Below, one piece after another: positions 45,541 through 55,148 of a DNA stretch of 64,000 bases. The position numbers and the translations under genes were made by a program. Source of the stretch: Acidimicrobiia bacterium (GTDB lineage Bacteria > Actinomycetota > Acidimicrobiia > Acidimicrobiales > Poriferisodalaceae). The notes beneath the pieces are model-generated. The model made no database searches. It was not told where the DNA came from and saw nothing but the letters and a program-made list of their open reading frames with translations. Position 1 is the stretch's first letter. Each line of letters begins with the position of its first letter. Location: NCBI GenBank assembly GCA_022820925.1, contig JAJEEO010000001.1, positions 5,001 to 69,000 on the forward strand, read 5' to 3'.

Positions 45541-46566
45541 CTATGCGGGCGGGTCGACTCGGTAGAAGCGGCGCGCCGTGCCGGCGAAGAGGTCGGCGCG
45601 CTCGGCGGCGGTGTAGCCGGCTTCGTCGCAGATGCGCTGGAAGGCGTTGAACAGCACGGTGTACGAGCAGCCCTGCTTGTCGACTGGGAAGTTGCTCTCG
45701 AACATGCAGCGGTCGGGGCCGAATGTCTCGATGCAGTGGCGGATGTCGTCGCTCCAGGTGGCTGCCACGTGCTCCGAGGACGGCGCCTGCGGCAGACGCT
45801 TGAAGCCCACGCCGTAGATGCTCATGCCGATCCCGCCCACCTTGACGGTGACCTGGGGGTGGCGGGCAAGCGCTTCGAGCGCAGGGCGCACCACGGAGCG
45901 CACCTCGTCCCGGCGGTCGGCGTAGGGGCCGATGCCCAGCGGGCCGCCGAGGTGATCCAGCACGACGGGCGTGTCGGGCACGGCATGCGCGAGATCCACC
46001 AGCTCGCTCACCTGCGTGTGGAACATCCAGCCGTCGAAGCTGAAGCCCATGCGGCCCAGCGTCGCGTAGCCCGCCCGGAAGTCCGGGTCGGCGAGCAGCT
46101 CGGGCGGCGGCTTGGTGTGGCTCTCGCGAATCTGGTCGCTGCCGTCCCAGGCATTGGCGTGGCGGATGCCGCGGAAGAGTCCCTCGCCCGCCTCGTCGTG
46201 CGCCGCCAGCACTTCCTCGACTGCGTTGCCCAGCGTGAGGTCGGCGAAGCTGACGATGGCCGAGATCGTGGCGCCGTCGGCTTCGGCGGAGATCGCCGCC
46301 TGCTCGCGCACGAACTCGGTCTCGCCCACCGGGCGCAGGTGCTCAGGCCCGCTCGTGTAGTAGCCCGCAGCGCATTCCACGAACACCGTCTGGGTGACGT
46401 TGTGGCCGGCGCCCGTGTCTTCGTGAAGCTCCGGCACCAGGTACGTGCCTGCCGGAAAGTCCCACAGATGGTGATGCGGATCGACGATCTCCTCGGCGGC
46501 GTCGATCGGCTGCTCAACGGTGGCTGCCAGCCATGCGTCCTTGTCGCCTACCGGATTCTCAGACAC
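45541..46566 (-). CDS. Amidohydrolase (amidohydrolase-2 / lactonase-like)
   Basis: 341-residue TIM-barrel hydrolase. The N-terminal metal motif is EIVDPHHHLWDFPAG, the intermediate sections are GLFRGIRHANAW and PDTPVVLDHLGGPLG, and the C-terminal catalytic acidic residue is in CMFESNFPVDK. This pattern fits the 2-pyrone-4,6-dicarboxylate lactonase / amidohydrolase-2 branch. The GTG at 46566 was chosen for the GGGGGA site six bases upstream; a GTG six bases earlier overlaps that site. It converges on the lactonase-like gene and probably acts on a small acid or lactone; no substrate can be named. Confidence 0.88.
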   Translation of the reverse strand: MSENPVGDKDAWLAATVEQPIDAAEEIVDPHHHLWDFPAGTYLVPELHEDTGAGHNVTQTVFVECAAGYYTSGPEHLRPVGETEFVREQAAISAEADGATISAIVSFADLTLGNAVEEVLAAHDEAGEGLFRGIRHANAWDGSDQIRESHTKPPPELLADPDFRAGYATLGRMGFSFDGWMFHTQVSELVDLAHAVPDTPVVLDHLGGPLGIGPYADRRDEVRSVVRPALEALARHPQVTVKVGGIGMSIYGVGFKRLPQAPSSEHVAATWSDDIRHCIETFGPDRCMFESNFPVDKQGCSYTVLFNAFQRICDEAGYTAAERADLFAGTARRFYRVDPPA

Positions 46567-46674
46567 TGCCACTCCCCCTTGATCGAACCTGTGCAGCAAC
46601 GCGCGGCACTGTAGGCGGCACAGGCACACGAGGCATCTGTCGCCGAATCGGCGAAGCGGCGGCGCGTGCTGGGT

Positions 46675-47247
46675 TCAGACGTAGTCCCAGGACTCGGTGG
46701 GCTCGAGGCCGCCGGGGGTGAGCTGCCACAGCGACGGCGTGGCGACACCGTCGTCGATGTCGAGGTAGCCGACGGTGCCGAGCTGTGCGCTGAGGTTGCG
46801 GGGGAACGTGGGCGATCCCGGATTGACGCACAGCACGCCCGACAGGGTGTCGATGCGGTGCACGTGCGTGTCGCCGTACACGCACACGTCGAGCCGCTCG
46901 TCTGCGCCGAAGTGCCGTTCAACCGCATCAGCCACTGAGTAGAAGGACAGTTCCGGCACTGGCAGGTGGTGAGTGAGGCCCACCCGCACGCCGTCGAAGG
47001 TGTGCGCCCAGGCATTCGCCAGCAGTGGATGATCGGGCTGCACGTCCCGTCCCGACGAGCCGTCGTCGCCGTTGCCCCGGGCAGCCCAGGTCGGCGCGAT
47101 CTCGTTGAGCCGGTCGACCACCGAGATGTCGTAGATGTCGCCCGCATGCAGGATCGCGTCGCAGCCCTCCATGGCTGCGTACGCCTCGGGCCACAGCTCG
47201 GGCGCGGCCTCGGGAATGTGCGTGTCCGATATCAGCCCGATGCGCAT
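46675..47247 (-). CDS. YfcE/MJ0936-type metallophosphoesterase
   Basis: 190-residue phosphodiesterase of the calcineurin-like fold. Metal-site motifs are LISDTHIPE (residues 4-12), HAGDIYD, RGNGDDG and the C-terminal VYGDTHVH. One difference is RGNGDD in place of the usual GNCD/GNHD. It resembles YfcE, which cleaves simple phosphodiesters; the cellular substrate is not known. It ends 108 bp before the amidohydrolase start and lies 43 bp downstream of the fmt stop on the same strand. Confidence 0.9.
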   Translation of the reverse strand: MRIGLISDTHIPEAAPELWPEAYAAMEGCDAILHAGDIYDISVVDRLNEIAPTWAARGNGDDGSSGRDVQPDHPLLANAWAHTFDGVRVGLTHHLPVPELSFYSVADAVERHFGADERLDVCVYGDTHVHRIDTLSGVLCVNPGSPTFPRNLSAQLGTVGYLDIDDGVATPSLWQLTPGGLEPTESWDYV

Positions 47248-47290
47248 CCGACCACGCTAGAAGGCGGACCGGCCGGCCGGCCCGTGGCGG

Positions 47291-48190
47291 TCAGCCGAAC
47301 CGGGTGCCGGGGGGCAGGCGAGCGCCGCGCAGCCAGTCGTGGGCATCGAGCGCTGCTCGGCCTGAGGGCTGGACGGTACGCAGACGGATCAAATCCTCGC
47401 CCGTCGCGACTGCATCGTCGACCAACGTTCCCGGTGCTGCCGCAACCTCGCCTGACTGCGGGGACGCCTCTCGGATAATGAAGCGCTCGCCGCCGAGCAT
47501 GGTCCACGCACCGCCGACCCGGATCTGCCGGTCGAGGTGGACCGCCGGCTGGGACCAGTCGATCTGGCGATCCGCGGGGGTCAGCTTGCGGGCGTAGGTC
47601 GGCACGCCTGCTTGTGGCCGGGGTGTGCCGAGGCCCTCGGAGAGCGACGCCGCAAGTCGCTCTGCACCCTCTTGCGCGAGGCGGCGGCGCAGTTCGGCTG
47701 CAGTGTCGGCCGGGCCGATGGGCACTTCGTGGCGCCAGTACACCGGTCCCGTGTCCAGCGTGGGTTCCAGCGCCATGAGCGACACGCCCGTGCGGTCGTC
47801 ACCAGCCAGCAGCGCCCGCTCGACGGGAGCGGCACCACGCCAGCGCGGCAGCAGCGAGAAGTGCAGGTTGAGCATGGGCGTGACTGCCAGCAAGTCGCTG
47901 CCGATCAGGTGCCCGTAGGCCACCACTACCGCGCAGTCGATGTTGCAGCCTGCGAGATCGGCCGGGTTGAGGCTGACCTGCAGGCCCAGCTCTTGGGCGG
48001 CGGCGGCAACCGGGCTCGGGGTATCGCTGCCGCGGCGACTGCGCCGGCGCGGAGCTCCCGTCACCACAACGGGAATCTCGAACTCGGCTTCGACGAGCGC
48101 CTGCAATGCCGGCGCCGCGTCATCGGGGGTGCCAGCGAAGGCGATCCGGCGTGGCCGTGCTGGCGACAGCGGCAAGCCGGGTGACGTCAT
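47291..48190 (-). CDS. fmt: Methionyl-tRNA formyltransferase
   Basis: Formylates initiator Met-tRNA using 10-formyltetrahydrofolate. The protein has 299 residues. The N-terminal fold begins RRIAFAGTPDDAAPAL and includes NLHFSLLPRWRGAAPVERAL, which holds the catalytic Asn, His and nearby Asp region (DTGPVYW). The C-terminal tRNA-binding domain ends near LPPGTRFG. The ATG at 48190 was preferred over a TTG at 48199. It lies 36 bp after def, the usual def-fmt pair. Confidence 0.95.
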   Translation of the reverse strand: MTSPGLPLSPARPRRIAFAGTPDDAAPALQALVEAEFEIPVVVTGAPRRRSRRGSDTPSPVAAAAQELGLQVSLNPADLAGCNIDCAVVVAYGHLIGSDLLAVTPMLNLHFSLLPRWRGAAPVERALLAGDDRTGVSLMALEPTLDTGPVYWRHEVPIGPADTAAELRRRLAQEGAERLAASLSEGLGTPRPQAGVPTYARKLTPADRQIDWSQPAVHLDRQIRVGGAWTMLGGERFIIREASPQSGEVAAAPGTLVDDAVATGEDLIRLRTVQPSGRAALDAHDWLRGARLPPGTRFG

Positions 48191-48226
48191 CGGATGCAAT
48201 CCGGCGAGGCGGCAACCCGGGAGTGC

Positions 48227-48796
48227 TCAGTCCCCCGCGACATTGCGGCCCACGAGCGGGACGGGGCCGCTCTCGGACGGCCCATTGGTGCCGGATTGCA
48301 GCTGCGCGAGCTGATCGCGCCACTCGCGCAGCGCCTCCTTGCGCTCGGCCTTCTCGAGGTGGTCGACCAGCAGGACGCCGTCGAGATGATCGAGCTCGTG
48401 CTGGAACAGGCGCGCCAGCAGCTCGTCCGCCTCGATGCTGACCTCGCTGCCGTCGAGGTCACGCCCGACGATGTGCACCTCTTTCGGCCGGACGATGTCG
48501 AAGGTCAAGCCGGGCACCGACAGGCAGCCTTCGGTGTAGGTCCACTCGCCGTCGGTCTCGACGATCTCGGGATTGATGAGCGTCTGGGGGCCGTCGCCCT
48601 CGTAGAGATCGAAGATGAACAGACGGCGCTGGATGCCCACCTGGGGTGCCGCTAGCCCGATGCCCTCGGCCTCGTACATGGCCGGCAGCATGTCGTCGAC
48701 CATGCGTGCCACGCGGCCGTCGATGTCGGTGATCTCGGCGGCGCGCTGGCGCAGCACCGGATCGCCCATCAGCCGGATCTCGAAGGCGCCTCCCAT
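48227..48796 (-). CDS. def: Peptide deformylase
   Basis: Removes the N-formyl group from nascent proteins. The protein has 189 residues. All three class motifs are present: GIGLAAPQVG, EGCLSVPG and the metal-binding QHELDHLDG. A C-terminal extension of about 30 residues follows. It is 38 bp downstream of priA and 36 bp upstream of fmt. Confidence 0.97.
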   Translation of the reverse strand: MGGAFEIRLMGDPVLRQRAAEITDIDGRVARMVDDMLPAMYEAEGIGLAAPQVGIQRRLFIFDLYEGDGPQTLINPEIVETDGEWTYTEGCLSVPGLTFDIVRPKEVHIVGRDLDGSEVSIEADELLARLFQHELDHLDGVLLVDHLEKAERKEALREWRDQLAQLQSGTNGPSESGPVPLVGRNVAGD

Positions 48797-48834
48797 GGGC
48801 TTCGGAGGCTACCGGCGCGCCTGTGCGCGGCCCG

Positions 48835-50802
48835 TCAGGCTCGCAGCGGATCGACTGCGACCCGCAGCCTCCCGGACGGTCGCTCGGCGGCTGCCAGAGC
48901 GTCCAGCATCAGAACTTGGTCATCGCTGCGGATGCGCCACGTTCCGTCAGCAGGTCCGGCGATGTCGAGCTCAGCGGCGTGCAGACCTGCCGACAGGTTG
49001 TCGACGTAACGCGGGGCCGCAGCGCCGGACACCAGCGCCCACGTCGAAGCCGGGGGCTGGCGCATCGCCGAACGACGCTCGATCTCGACACGCAGCCAAT
49101 CGCTGGGATCGGCCCCCGCCGCCGCCGTCAGGACCGGATGGTTCGGCAGTCGGGTCTGCACCAAGATGGTGCCTCCGCCCGAGCGCGGCCCGACGAGCCG
49201 TGCTGCGCGCACGAGCAGCGCGAAGGCCTCCTCGCCCGCCCTATAGCGGGGCGCGGTGAGCTCCTGGTCGAAGTCGACGAACGCCACTGCGTCTGCCGAG
49301 TGCAGCCGGTGCAGCACCGCCTCGGTGCCGATGTAGAGCGCCGCCTGCCCCGCCTGTGGTCGCGCTTGCCGTCGACCGGACGATGTCCCGGCCCCAGCAT
49401 CGGCAGTGCCAGCGCCAGTGCCGACTCTGCTTGCCGGCTCGCCAACCACCTGTGTGACGGGACGGCGGGCCAGGCGCTCCATCTCCTCTGCGACGCCCTT
49501 CACACCGACCCGAGCGCGGCGGAACCTCATAGCTCCGCAGAACTCGCACACTGCGGGGCGGACATCACCGCTGTCGGGGTCCGTGAACTGCTGCCTCTCC
49601 AGCCGCAGCGCACGGCCGCTAGTGCGCGAACGCGCCAATTCGCCGCACGAGGCGCAGTAGGCGAGACGCGCACGACCGGTGCGGTTCAGCACGCACACCA
49701 CGGTGCCGTCGCTGCGCAGCAGCTCGGCGAGGGCTTCGCCGCACCACTCCCCCGTCGCTGGGTCGTCGTGGCGCCGGTCCGAAATCTGCAGCCGGGGCCA
49801 CGCCTCTCGTTCAACTGGCCTCGCCGCAGTGATGACCGTCGACGCGGCCACCGCAATCGCACCAGCAAGTGAATCCGGGTCGGCATGCCCGTCGGCGTCC
49901 AGTCTCGGATCGGCATCTGGGCCTGACGCAGCGCGCCCGCCGAGCACGAGTGCGTCCGGCGAGGGCATCGGCCCCACCAGCAGGCAGCGTGCGCCGTCGC
50001 GGCGGGCCCGCTCGACCCCCACATCGCGGGCGTTCCAGGTGGGCGCAGCCTCCTCTTGGTACGCCTCGTCGTGCTCGTCGAACACGATCACCGTGTCCAA
50101 TGACTCGCACGGCGCCCATGCAGCGGCTCGGGTGCCCACGACGGCGTGCGCTGCTGCGGCGCCGGCCCAGTCGCGCGGTGCCAGAGCCGTCGTCACACCG
50201 GCCTCGCGCAGCCGGCCCGACAGCCTGGCCGCCCAGGCCACCGTGGGCACGAGCACCAGCGAGCGGCCGTGGCGCAGTGCACCGACGACCAGCGGCAACT
50301 CATCGGCGCACGGACCGAGACGCACGACGGTCGGCAACCGGTCGCCGCCGACCGAGCGGGCGACGGCATCCGCAGCAGATTCGGCACCGAAGGCATCGCT
50401 GACCCATTCGGGGGTGTCGGCCGGGTCGTCAGGCACGACGTCCCGCGGATTCACCGGCCGGGTCGCAGGCAGACCCTTGACGACGCGATCCGGGCTCGCC
50501 GTGCGCAGGAAGTGAGCCCGAGTGCCTGCCCATCGCCAGGCGGCCCATCTCGCCAGATCGACCACATGCGGCGGCGGTCCCACGCCGACGACGCTGCTGA
50601 TCGGCGCCAACTCCAGGTCCGCGGGCAGAGGTGCATCGAGCTCGGTCACCCAACCACGCAGGCGGCGGCGGTTGAGCACCACCCGCACAATCGTGCCGAC
50701 GCTGACCGGCACACGACCTGAGGCAAGTTCCGGCGGCAGGAGATACGTGAATTCGCGGTCGATGGCCGGCTCGTCGACCAGCACCTGCACCGCCTGCTGC
50801 AC
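48835..50802 (-). CDS. priA: PriA-like primosomal protein N', helicase motifs degenerate
   Basis: Replication-restart protein homologue, 655 residues from the GTG at 50802. The N-terminal 3'-DNA-binding domain (DREFTYLLPPELASGRV) is followed by a weak helicase-like core: LVLVPTVAWAARL and VIVFDEHDEAYQEE resemble PriA motifs, but there is no Walker A lysine loop. Zinc cysteines are in YCASCGELARS and CEFCGAMRF, with fewer pairs than in E. coli PriA. The loss of ATPase motifs is a known feature of actinobacterial PriA, so this is not a pseudogene. It begins 107 bp after metK. Confidence 0.9.
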   Translation of the reverse strand: MQQAVQVLVDEPAIDREFTYLLPPELASGRVPVSVGTIVRVVLNRRRLRGWVTELDAPLPADLELAPISSVVGVGPPPHVVDLARWAAWRWAGTRAHFLRTASPDRVVKGLPATRPVNPRDVVPDDPADTPEWVSDAFGAESAADAVARSVGGDRLPTVVRLGPCADELPLVVGALRHGRSLVLVPTVAWAARLSGRLREAGVTTALAPRDWAGAAAAHAVVGTRAAAWAPCESLDTVIVFDEHDEAYQEEAAPTWNARDVGVERARRDGARCLLVGPMPSPDALVLGGRAASGPDADPRLDADGHADPDSLAGAIAVAASTVITAARPVEREAWPRLQISDRRHDDPATGEWCGEALAELLRSDGTVVCVLNRTGRARLAYCASCGELARSRTSGRALRLERQQFTDPDSGDVRPAVCEFCGAMRFRRARVGVKGVAEEMERLARRPVTQVVGEPASRVGTGAGTADAGAGTSSGRRQARPQAGQAALYIGTEAVLHRLHSADAVAFVDFDQELTAPRYRAGEEAFALLVRAARLVGPRSGGGTILVQTRLPNHPVLTAAAGADPSDWLRVEIERRSAMRQPPASTWALVSGAAAPRYVDNLSAGLHAAELDIAGPADGTWRIRSDDQVLMLDALAAAERPSGRLRVAVDPLRA

Positions 50803-50909
50803 CGTTGCAGTCTGCCCCGCCCCGGCTGGGCGCCGAGCGTCGCTTTCACAACTCCGCAGCCCATGCGGGAACTCGTCGTGCTTCGATGCGGCGCAGTCGC
50901 GCCCGCCGG

Positions 50910-52121
50910 CTACAGACCCAGCGCTGACCTGAGGTCGCCGACGCGGTCTAGCCGCTCCCATGGGAACGTGTCGCCATTGGGCACACGGCCGAAGTGCCCG
51001 TAGGCCGCTGTCACCTTGTAGATGGGGCGTCGCAGGTCCAGCTCGGCCAGCAGCGCAGCGGGTCGCAGGTCGAACACTTCGGACACCGCCGACGAGATGG
51101 CGTCCGGATCGACGTGGGCAGTGCCGAACGTCTCCACCAATATCGAGACTGGGTCAGCGCGCCCGATGGCATAGGCCACCTGCATCTCGCAGCGGTCCGC
51201 GGCCCCGGCAGCCACGAGATTCTTCGCGACCCAGCGTGCGCCATACGCCGCCGACCGGTCGACCTTTGACGGGTCCTTGCCGCTGAATGCGCCGCCCCCG
51301 TGACGGGCGTAGCCGCCGTAGGTGTCGACGATGATCTTGCGGCCGGTGAGCCCGGCGTCGGCGACTGGGCCGCCGCTCACGAAGCTGCCCGAGGGATTCA
51401 CCAGCAGCTCGAATTCGTCGTCGGCGAACTGCTCCCCGAGCGTGGGACCGATGACGTGCTCGAGAAGATCGGGGCGCATCATGGCGTCGATCTCGATCCC
51501 GTCCCGGTGCTGGGCAGAGACGACGACCGTGCGGAGCGCGACCGGCTCGCCGTCGCGATACTCGAAGCTCACCTGGGTCTTTCCGTCGGGCCGCAGGTAG
51601 GGAATGCAGCCCGACCGGCGCGCCTCGGTGAGCTGCTCGGCCATGCGATGGGCCACAAAGATCGGCAGCGGCATGAGTGCGTCGGTTTCCCGGCAGGCGT
51701 AGCCAAACATCATCCCCTGGTCGCCGGCGCCCTGATCAGGGATGTTGTCCTCGTGCGCGGCTGCTTCGCTGCTTCCGAAGACACCCTTGGTGATCTCCGG
51801 GGACTGCTCGTCGAGAGCGATCATCACCCCGCACGTGTTGCCGTCGAACCCGAGTTCGCCATGGTCGTAGCCGATGCCGGTGATGGTGTCCCGCACCACC
51901 CGCGGGATGTCCACGTAGGCCTCGGTGGACACCTCGCCCGCAACGACGACCAAGCCGGTCGTGACCAGCGTCTCCACCGCCACCCGGGCATGGTCGTCCT
52001 CGGCAATCAGGGCATCGAGGATGGCGTCGGAGATCTGGTCGGCCATCTTGTCCGGATGGCCCTCGGTCACCGATTCTGAGGTGAAGGTCCACTGGTTCAA
52101 CGTGGCTCCCGATTCGGTCAT
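50910..52121 (-). CDS. metK: S-adenosylmethionine synthetase
   Basis: Makes SAM from methionine and ATP. The protein has 403 residues. The nucleotide motif [13 protein letters not shown] and the phosphate loop [19 protein letters not shown] are both intact, and the start [19 protein letters not shown] is standard. The ATG is at 52121. The upstream 104 bp gap to coaBC holds no recognised SAM riboswitch. Confidence 0.98.
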   Translation of the reverse strand: MTESGATLNQWTFTSESVTEGHPDKMADQISDAILDALIAEDDHARVAVETLVTTGLVVVAGEVSTEAYVDIPRVVRDTITGIGYDHGELGFDGNTCGVMIALDEQSPEITKGVFGSSEAAAHEDNIPDQGAGDQGMMFGYACRETDALMPLPIFVAHRMAEQLTEARRSGCIPYLRPDGKTQVSFEYRDGEPVALRTVVVSAQHRDGIEIDAMMRPDLLEHVIGPTLGEQFADDEFELLVNPSGSFVSGGPVADAGLTGRKIIVDTYGGYARHGGGAFSGKDPSKVDRSAAYGARWVAKNLVAAGAADRCEMQVAYAIGRADPVSILVETFGTAHVDPDAISSAVSEVFDLRPAALLAELDLRRPIYKVTAAYGHFGRVPNGDTFPWERLDRVGDLRSALGL

Positions 52122-52225
52122 GATCTGTCGGCGGTCTGGGCCAGTCGCTGCGGGTACTCGGAGCGGCGCGGCAAGGCTAGACGAACGAGGTCGCGACGCA
52201 GCAGAAGGTGCGCTGGCGCGAAGAG

Positions 52226-53515
52226 CTACCGGCGCAGTTCGGCGACGGTGTCGAGCACCGCGTCGGCGACCTCACGCTTGGAGCAGATCGGCAACGGCCG
52301 CACGGCGCCGTCGGCCAGCAGGATCGTCACGATGTTGGTGTCGTGGGCGAATCCCGCACCTGCCGCCGAGACGTCGTTGGCCACCATGACGTCGAGGTTC
52401 TTGCGGGCCAGCTTCTGAGCGGCGTTGTCGAGCACATCAGCCGTCTCGGCAGCAAAGCCGACCAGCACCTGGCCCGGGGGCTTTGCGGCCCCGAGACCGG
52501 CGAGGATGTCCTTGGTGTGCTCGAGCACGATGACCGGCGCTTCGGCACCGCGGCCCGCATCGCCCTTCTTGATCTTCTGCGCAGCGACATCGGCAGGCCG
52601 GAAGTCAGCCACTGCCGCTGCCATGATGATCACATCGGCGTCCGCGTGTGCCGCCACAGCGGCTTCCATCTCAGCTGCCGACTCGACGCGTACTTCGCGC
52701 ACGCCCTCGGGCGGCGGCAGCGGGGCGCTCGTCACCAGCGTGACCTCGGCCCCGCGGTCCCTGGCAGCAGTGGCAATGGCGTAGCCCTGCTTGCCCGATG
52801 ACCGGTTGCCGATGAAGCGAACCGGGTCGATGGCCTCGCGAGTGCCGCCGGCGCTGACCGTCACACTGACGCCGGCGAAGTCGCGGCGCGGCTGCGGCGG
52901 CTGACGGGCAGGGTCGGGTTCGGGCAGCTCAGCGAGTACCTCAGCCACGGCATCGAAGATCGTGGCCGGCTCCGCGAGACGGCCCGTGCCGATGTCTCCT
53001 CCGGCGAGCCGGCCCGCTTCGGGCACCACGATGTGCACCCCCCGACCGTTCAGCACCTCGATGTTGTGCTGCACGGCGTCGTGCTCCCACATCTCGGTGT
53101 GCATGGCCGGACACACCACCACCGGCGCTCGCGTGGCGAGCAGCGTGGCGGTCAGCAGTCCGTCGGAAATGCCTGCGGCGTAGCTGCCGATGACCCGCGC
53201 CGTCGCAGGCGCCACGACCACCGCGTCGGCCGTCTGGCCCAGCGTGGTGTGCGGGATCGGATCGTCCTCGCCGAAGATCGACGTCTGCACACGCTCGCTG
53301 GCCAAGGCATCGAACGTGGCCTTGCCGACAAAGCGCTGCGCCGCCGCCGTCATCACCGGCACGACGTGCGCACCGGCATCCATCATCAGCCGGCACAGGA
53401 TGATGGCCTTGTACGCGGCGATGCCGCCGCTGACGCCGAGCACCACGCGTCGCCCGGCGAACGGCGACGCTGCGCTGCGGTGGCCAGTCTCGGGTTGATC
53501 GGCGGAGCCCGTCAC
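52226..53515 (-). CDS. coaBC: Bifunctional phosphopantothenoylcysteine decarboxylase / phosphopantothenate-cysteine ligase
   Basis: Catalyses two steps of coenzyme A synthesis. The protein has 429 residues. The N-terminal flavoprotein (CoaC) domain begins [14 protein letters not shown] and carries [18 protein letters not shown]. Its active-site loop reads CPAMHTEMW, with His at the position that is Asn in the E. coli PxMNxxMW motif. The C-terminal CoaB domain starts at [20 protein letters not shown] and includes [10 protein letters not shown]. It follows rpoZ by 59 bp. Confidence 0.95.
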   Translation of the reverse strand: MTGSADQPETGHRSAASPFAGRRVVLGVSGGIAAYKAIILCRLMMDAGAHVVPVMTAAAQRFVGKATFDALASERVQTSIFGEDDPIPHTTLGQTADAVVVAPATARVIGSYAAGISDGLLTATLLATRAPVVVCPAMHTEMWEHDAVQHNIEVLNGRGVHIVVPEAGRLAGGDIGTGRLAEPATIFDAVAEVLAELPEPDPARQPPQPRRDFAGVSVTVSAGGTREAIDPVRFIGNRSSGKQGYAIATAARDRGAEVTLVTSAPLPPPEGVREVRVESAAEMEAAVAAHADADVIIMAAAVADFRPADVAAQKIKKGDAGRGAEAPVIVLEHTKDILAGLGAAKPPGQVLVGFAAETADVLDNAAQKLARKNLDVMVANDVSAAGAGFAHDTNIVTILLADGAVRPLPICSKREVADAVLDTVAELRR

Positions 53516-53574
53516 TGCCGCGAAAGGGTACGCCCCACGGTCAGATCACGACAGGGGCGCAGGGATTCTCAGCC

Positions 53575-53913
53575 TCAGGCCTCGAGGTCGGGAACCACTT
53601 CGAGCATGGCCGCGTCGGCCTCGGCCGCGGCGAGCGCCTCGGCCTCCAGCCGGGCGCGCTCTTCGGGGTCGAAGCGCTCGAAGGTGATCTTGTCGGCCTC
53701 GATCTCCTCGAAGGCGATCGACAGCGGCTTGCGGGCCACCGATGCCACCTGCGGGGGCACGACCGAGCCGATGCCGCCGTCGAGCTGGTTGTAGTACGAG
53801 TTGATCTGTCGGGATCGCATGGCCGCAAGGCTCACCAAGGTGAACTTGGAGTCGACCTTGGACAGCAGGTCCTCGAGACCCGGGGTGATCATGGTGTCGG
53901 TTGACTCTGTCAT
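53575..53913 (-). CDS. rpoZ: RNA polymerase omega subunit
   Basis: Small subunit that helps assemble RNA polymerase. 112 residues from the ATG at 53913. The conserved RpoZ core is LLSKVDSKFTLVSLAAMRSR, then QINSYYNQLDGG, and the KPLSIAFEEIEADKI segment. The C-terminal tail is acidic and Ala-rich, which is common in actinobacterial omega. It sits between gmk and coaBC, the standard order in this phylum. Confidence 0.93.
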   Translation of the reverse strand: MTESTDTMITPGLEDLLSKVDSKFTLVSLAAMRSRQINSYYNQLDGGIGSVVPPQVASVARKPLSIAFEEIEADKITFERFDPEERARLEAEALAAAEADAAMLEVVPDLEA

Positions 53914-53979
53914 CGCAGTGTGCAGGCTACCGAGAAGGCTGCGCATCGAGATGGCGCTGGGCTGCCTGGACCAGGGGGA

Positions 53980-54669
53980 CTAGGGGGTGCGGCCGGGTCG
54001 ACGAGTGCGCGTGCGGTCCACGAACGCAGCGATCTCGGTCACGGTGCTCGAGATGTCCCGGTTCACCACGATGAGGTCGGCCATGCGGTATCCCACCGGC
54101 AGCTCCTCGTCGGCCTTGGCAAGGCGGCGAGCCACCTCGGCGTCGGGATCGCCCCTGCGGCGCATGCGGCGCTCTTGCTCGTCCCGGCTCGGCGGCAGCA
54201 CCATGATCACCAAGGCGGACGGGTCGCGATTGCGCACCGATACCGCTCCCTGGACGTCGATCTCCAGCACGAGGTCTCGATCCAGATCGCGCGGCGGCAT
54301 CGGCGTGCCGTAGCGGTACTCGAAGAAGTCGGCCCACTCCAGAAAGCCTCCCGAAGCGATCCGGGCATCGAACTCATCGGCGGTGACGAAGGTGTAGGCC
54401 TCCGCCGGTTCGCCGACACGGCGGGCGCGCGTCGTCCACGATCTGCTCAGCAGCAAGCTGGGATCGCGGGCCACCAACTCCGCCACGATCGTGCCCTTGC
54501 CGGCCCCTCCAGGCCCGCACACGACATACAACGTGACGCCCCACGGCGCGCTGTCGCCCTGTGCGCGCCCGTGCGCGCCACCGCCCTGTGCGCGCCCGTG
54601 CGCGCCATCGCCCTGTGCGCGCCCGTGCGCGCCATGGCTCGCAGCGCCGCTGGGCGCTGGGCTGGTCAT
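53980..54669 (-). CDS. gmk: Guanylate kinase with repeat-rich N-terminus
   Basis: Phosphorylates GMP to GDP. 229 residues, about 35 longer than usual. The kinase begins LYVVCGPGGAGKGTIVAEL (P-loop with Lys), followed by SWTTRARRVGEPAEAYTFV (GMP-binding) and FEYRYGTPM. The extra N-terminus consists of three near-perfect copies of the nonapeptide GAHGRAQGD, encoded by a 27 bp tandem repeat. The ATG at 54669 is 10 bp after mihF. If translation began after the repeats, a GTG (in WGVTLYVV) could serve. Confidence 0.95.
   Translation of the reverse strand: MTSPAPSGAASHGAHGRAQGDGAHGRAQGGGAHGRAQGDSAPWGVTLYVVCGPGGAGKGTIVAELVARDPSLLLSRSWTTRARRVGEPAEAYTFVTADEFDARIASGGFLEWADFFEYRYGTPMPPRDLDRDLVLEIDVQGAVSVRNRDPSALVIMVLPPSRDEQERRMRRRGDPDAEVARRLAKADEELPVGYRMADLIVVNRDISSTVTEIAAFVDRTRTRRPGRTP
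54553..54642 (-). repeat. 27 bp tandem repeat, three copies, in gmk
   Basis: Three head-to-tail copies of a 27 bp unit (plus strand GCCCTGTGCGCGCCCGTGCG then CGCCATC or CGCCACC) differ by only a few bases. Each encodes one GAHGRAQGD/G repeat in the Gmk leader. Copy number should vary between strains. Confidence 0.85.
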
Positions 54670-54679
54670 GCGACGGTAG

Positions 54680-55015
54680 TCACGCGCCGGAGGCGGAATC
54701 CTGTGCGAAGTGCTCGCTCAGACGGCGTCGTTGCGTCTCGCCGAGACCGCGCAGCCGCCGGTTGTCGGCGATGCCAATCTCGGACATGAGCCTGCGGGCC
54801 TTCACCTTGCCGAGACCTGGCATCGACTCCAGGGCGGCAAGTGCCTTCAGCTTCCCGACGTTGGGGACGCTGTCGGCTTCGGCCAGCAGCTCGTCGAAGC
54901 TGAGCAAGCCCATCTTCAACCGATGCTTGACGTTGGCGCGGACCTCGCGGGCTTCCTTTGCCTTGGCCAGCGCCTCGGCACGCTGCTCGTCACTGAGTTC
55001 AGGCAGCGGACTCAT
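54680..55015 (-). CDS. mihF: Actinobacterial integration host factor (mIHF)
   Basis: DNA-bending nucleoid protein specific to actinobacteria. 111 residues with the conserved helical opening ELSDEQRAEALAKAKEAREVR, the KHRLKMGLLSFDELL segment, and the DNA-binding helix-two-turn-helix part LESMPGLGKVKARRLM, then IGIADNRRLRGLG. The ATG is at 55015. It is located between pyrF and gmk, its typical place. Confidence 0.95.
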   Translation of the reverse strand: MSPLPELSDEQRAEALAKAKEAREVRANVKHRLKMGLLSFDELLAEADSVPNVGKLKALAALESMPGLGKVKARRLMSEIGIADNRRLRGLGETQRRRLSEHFAQDSASGA

Positions 55016-55148
55016 TGCCGTGCAGTGTAGCTACGCCTCTCATAGCCCTGAGTGACACTCGGCCTGACGCACAGGCAGATTCGGGCGATCCCCGGCGGTG
55101 CCGGCCGATTCTGAGAGCTGGCGGCACAGCCGGGTGAAGCTGGGCGAG

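Noticed and set aside
48835..50802. priA as a decayed pseudogene
   Set aside because: The frame is intact, zinc Cys pairs remain, and loss of the ATPase motifs is normal for actinobacterial PriA.
52122..52225. SAM riboswitch upstream of metK
   Set aside because: The 104 bp gap shows no conserved SAM-I or SAM-II core, and metK here continues a longer transcript.
43543..54642. CRISPR-like repeat arrays
   Set aside because: The repeats at 43543-43613 and 54553-54642 are head-to-tail with no unique spacers, and no cas gene is present.
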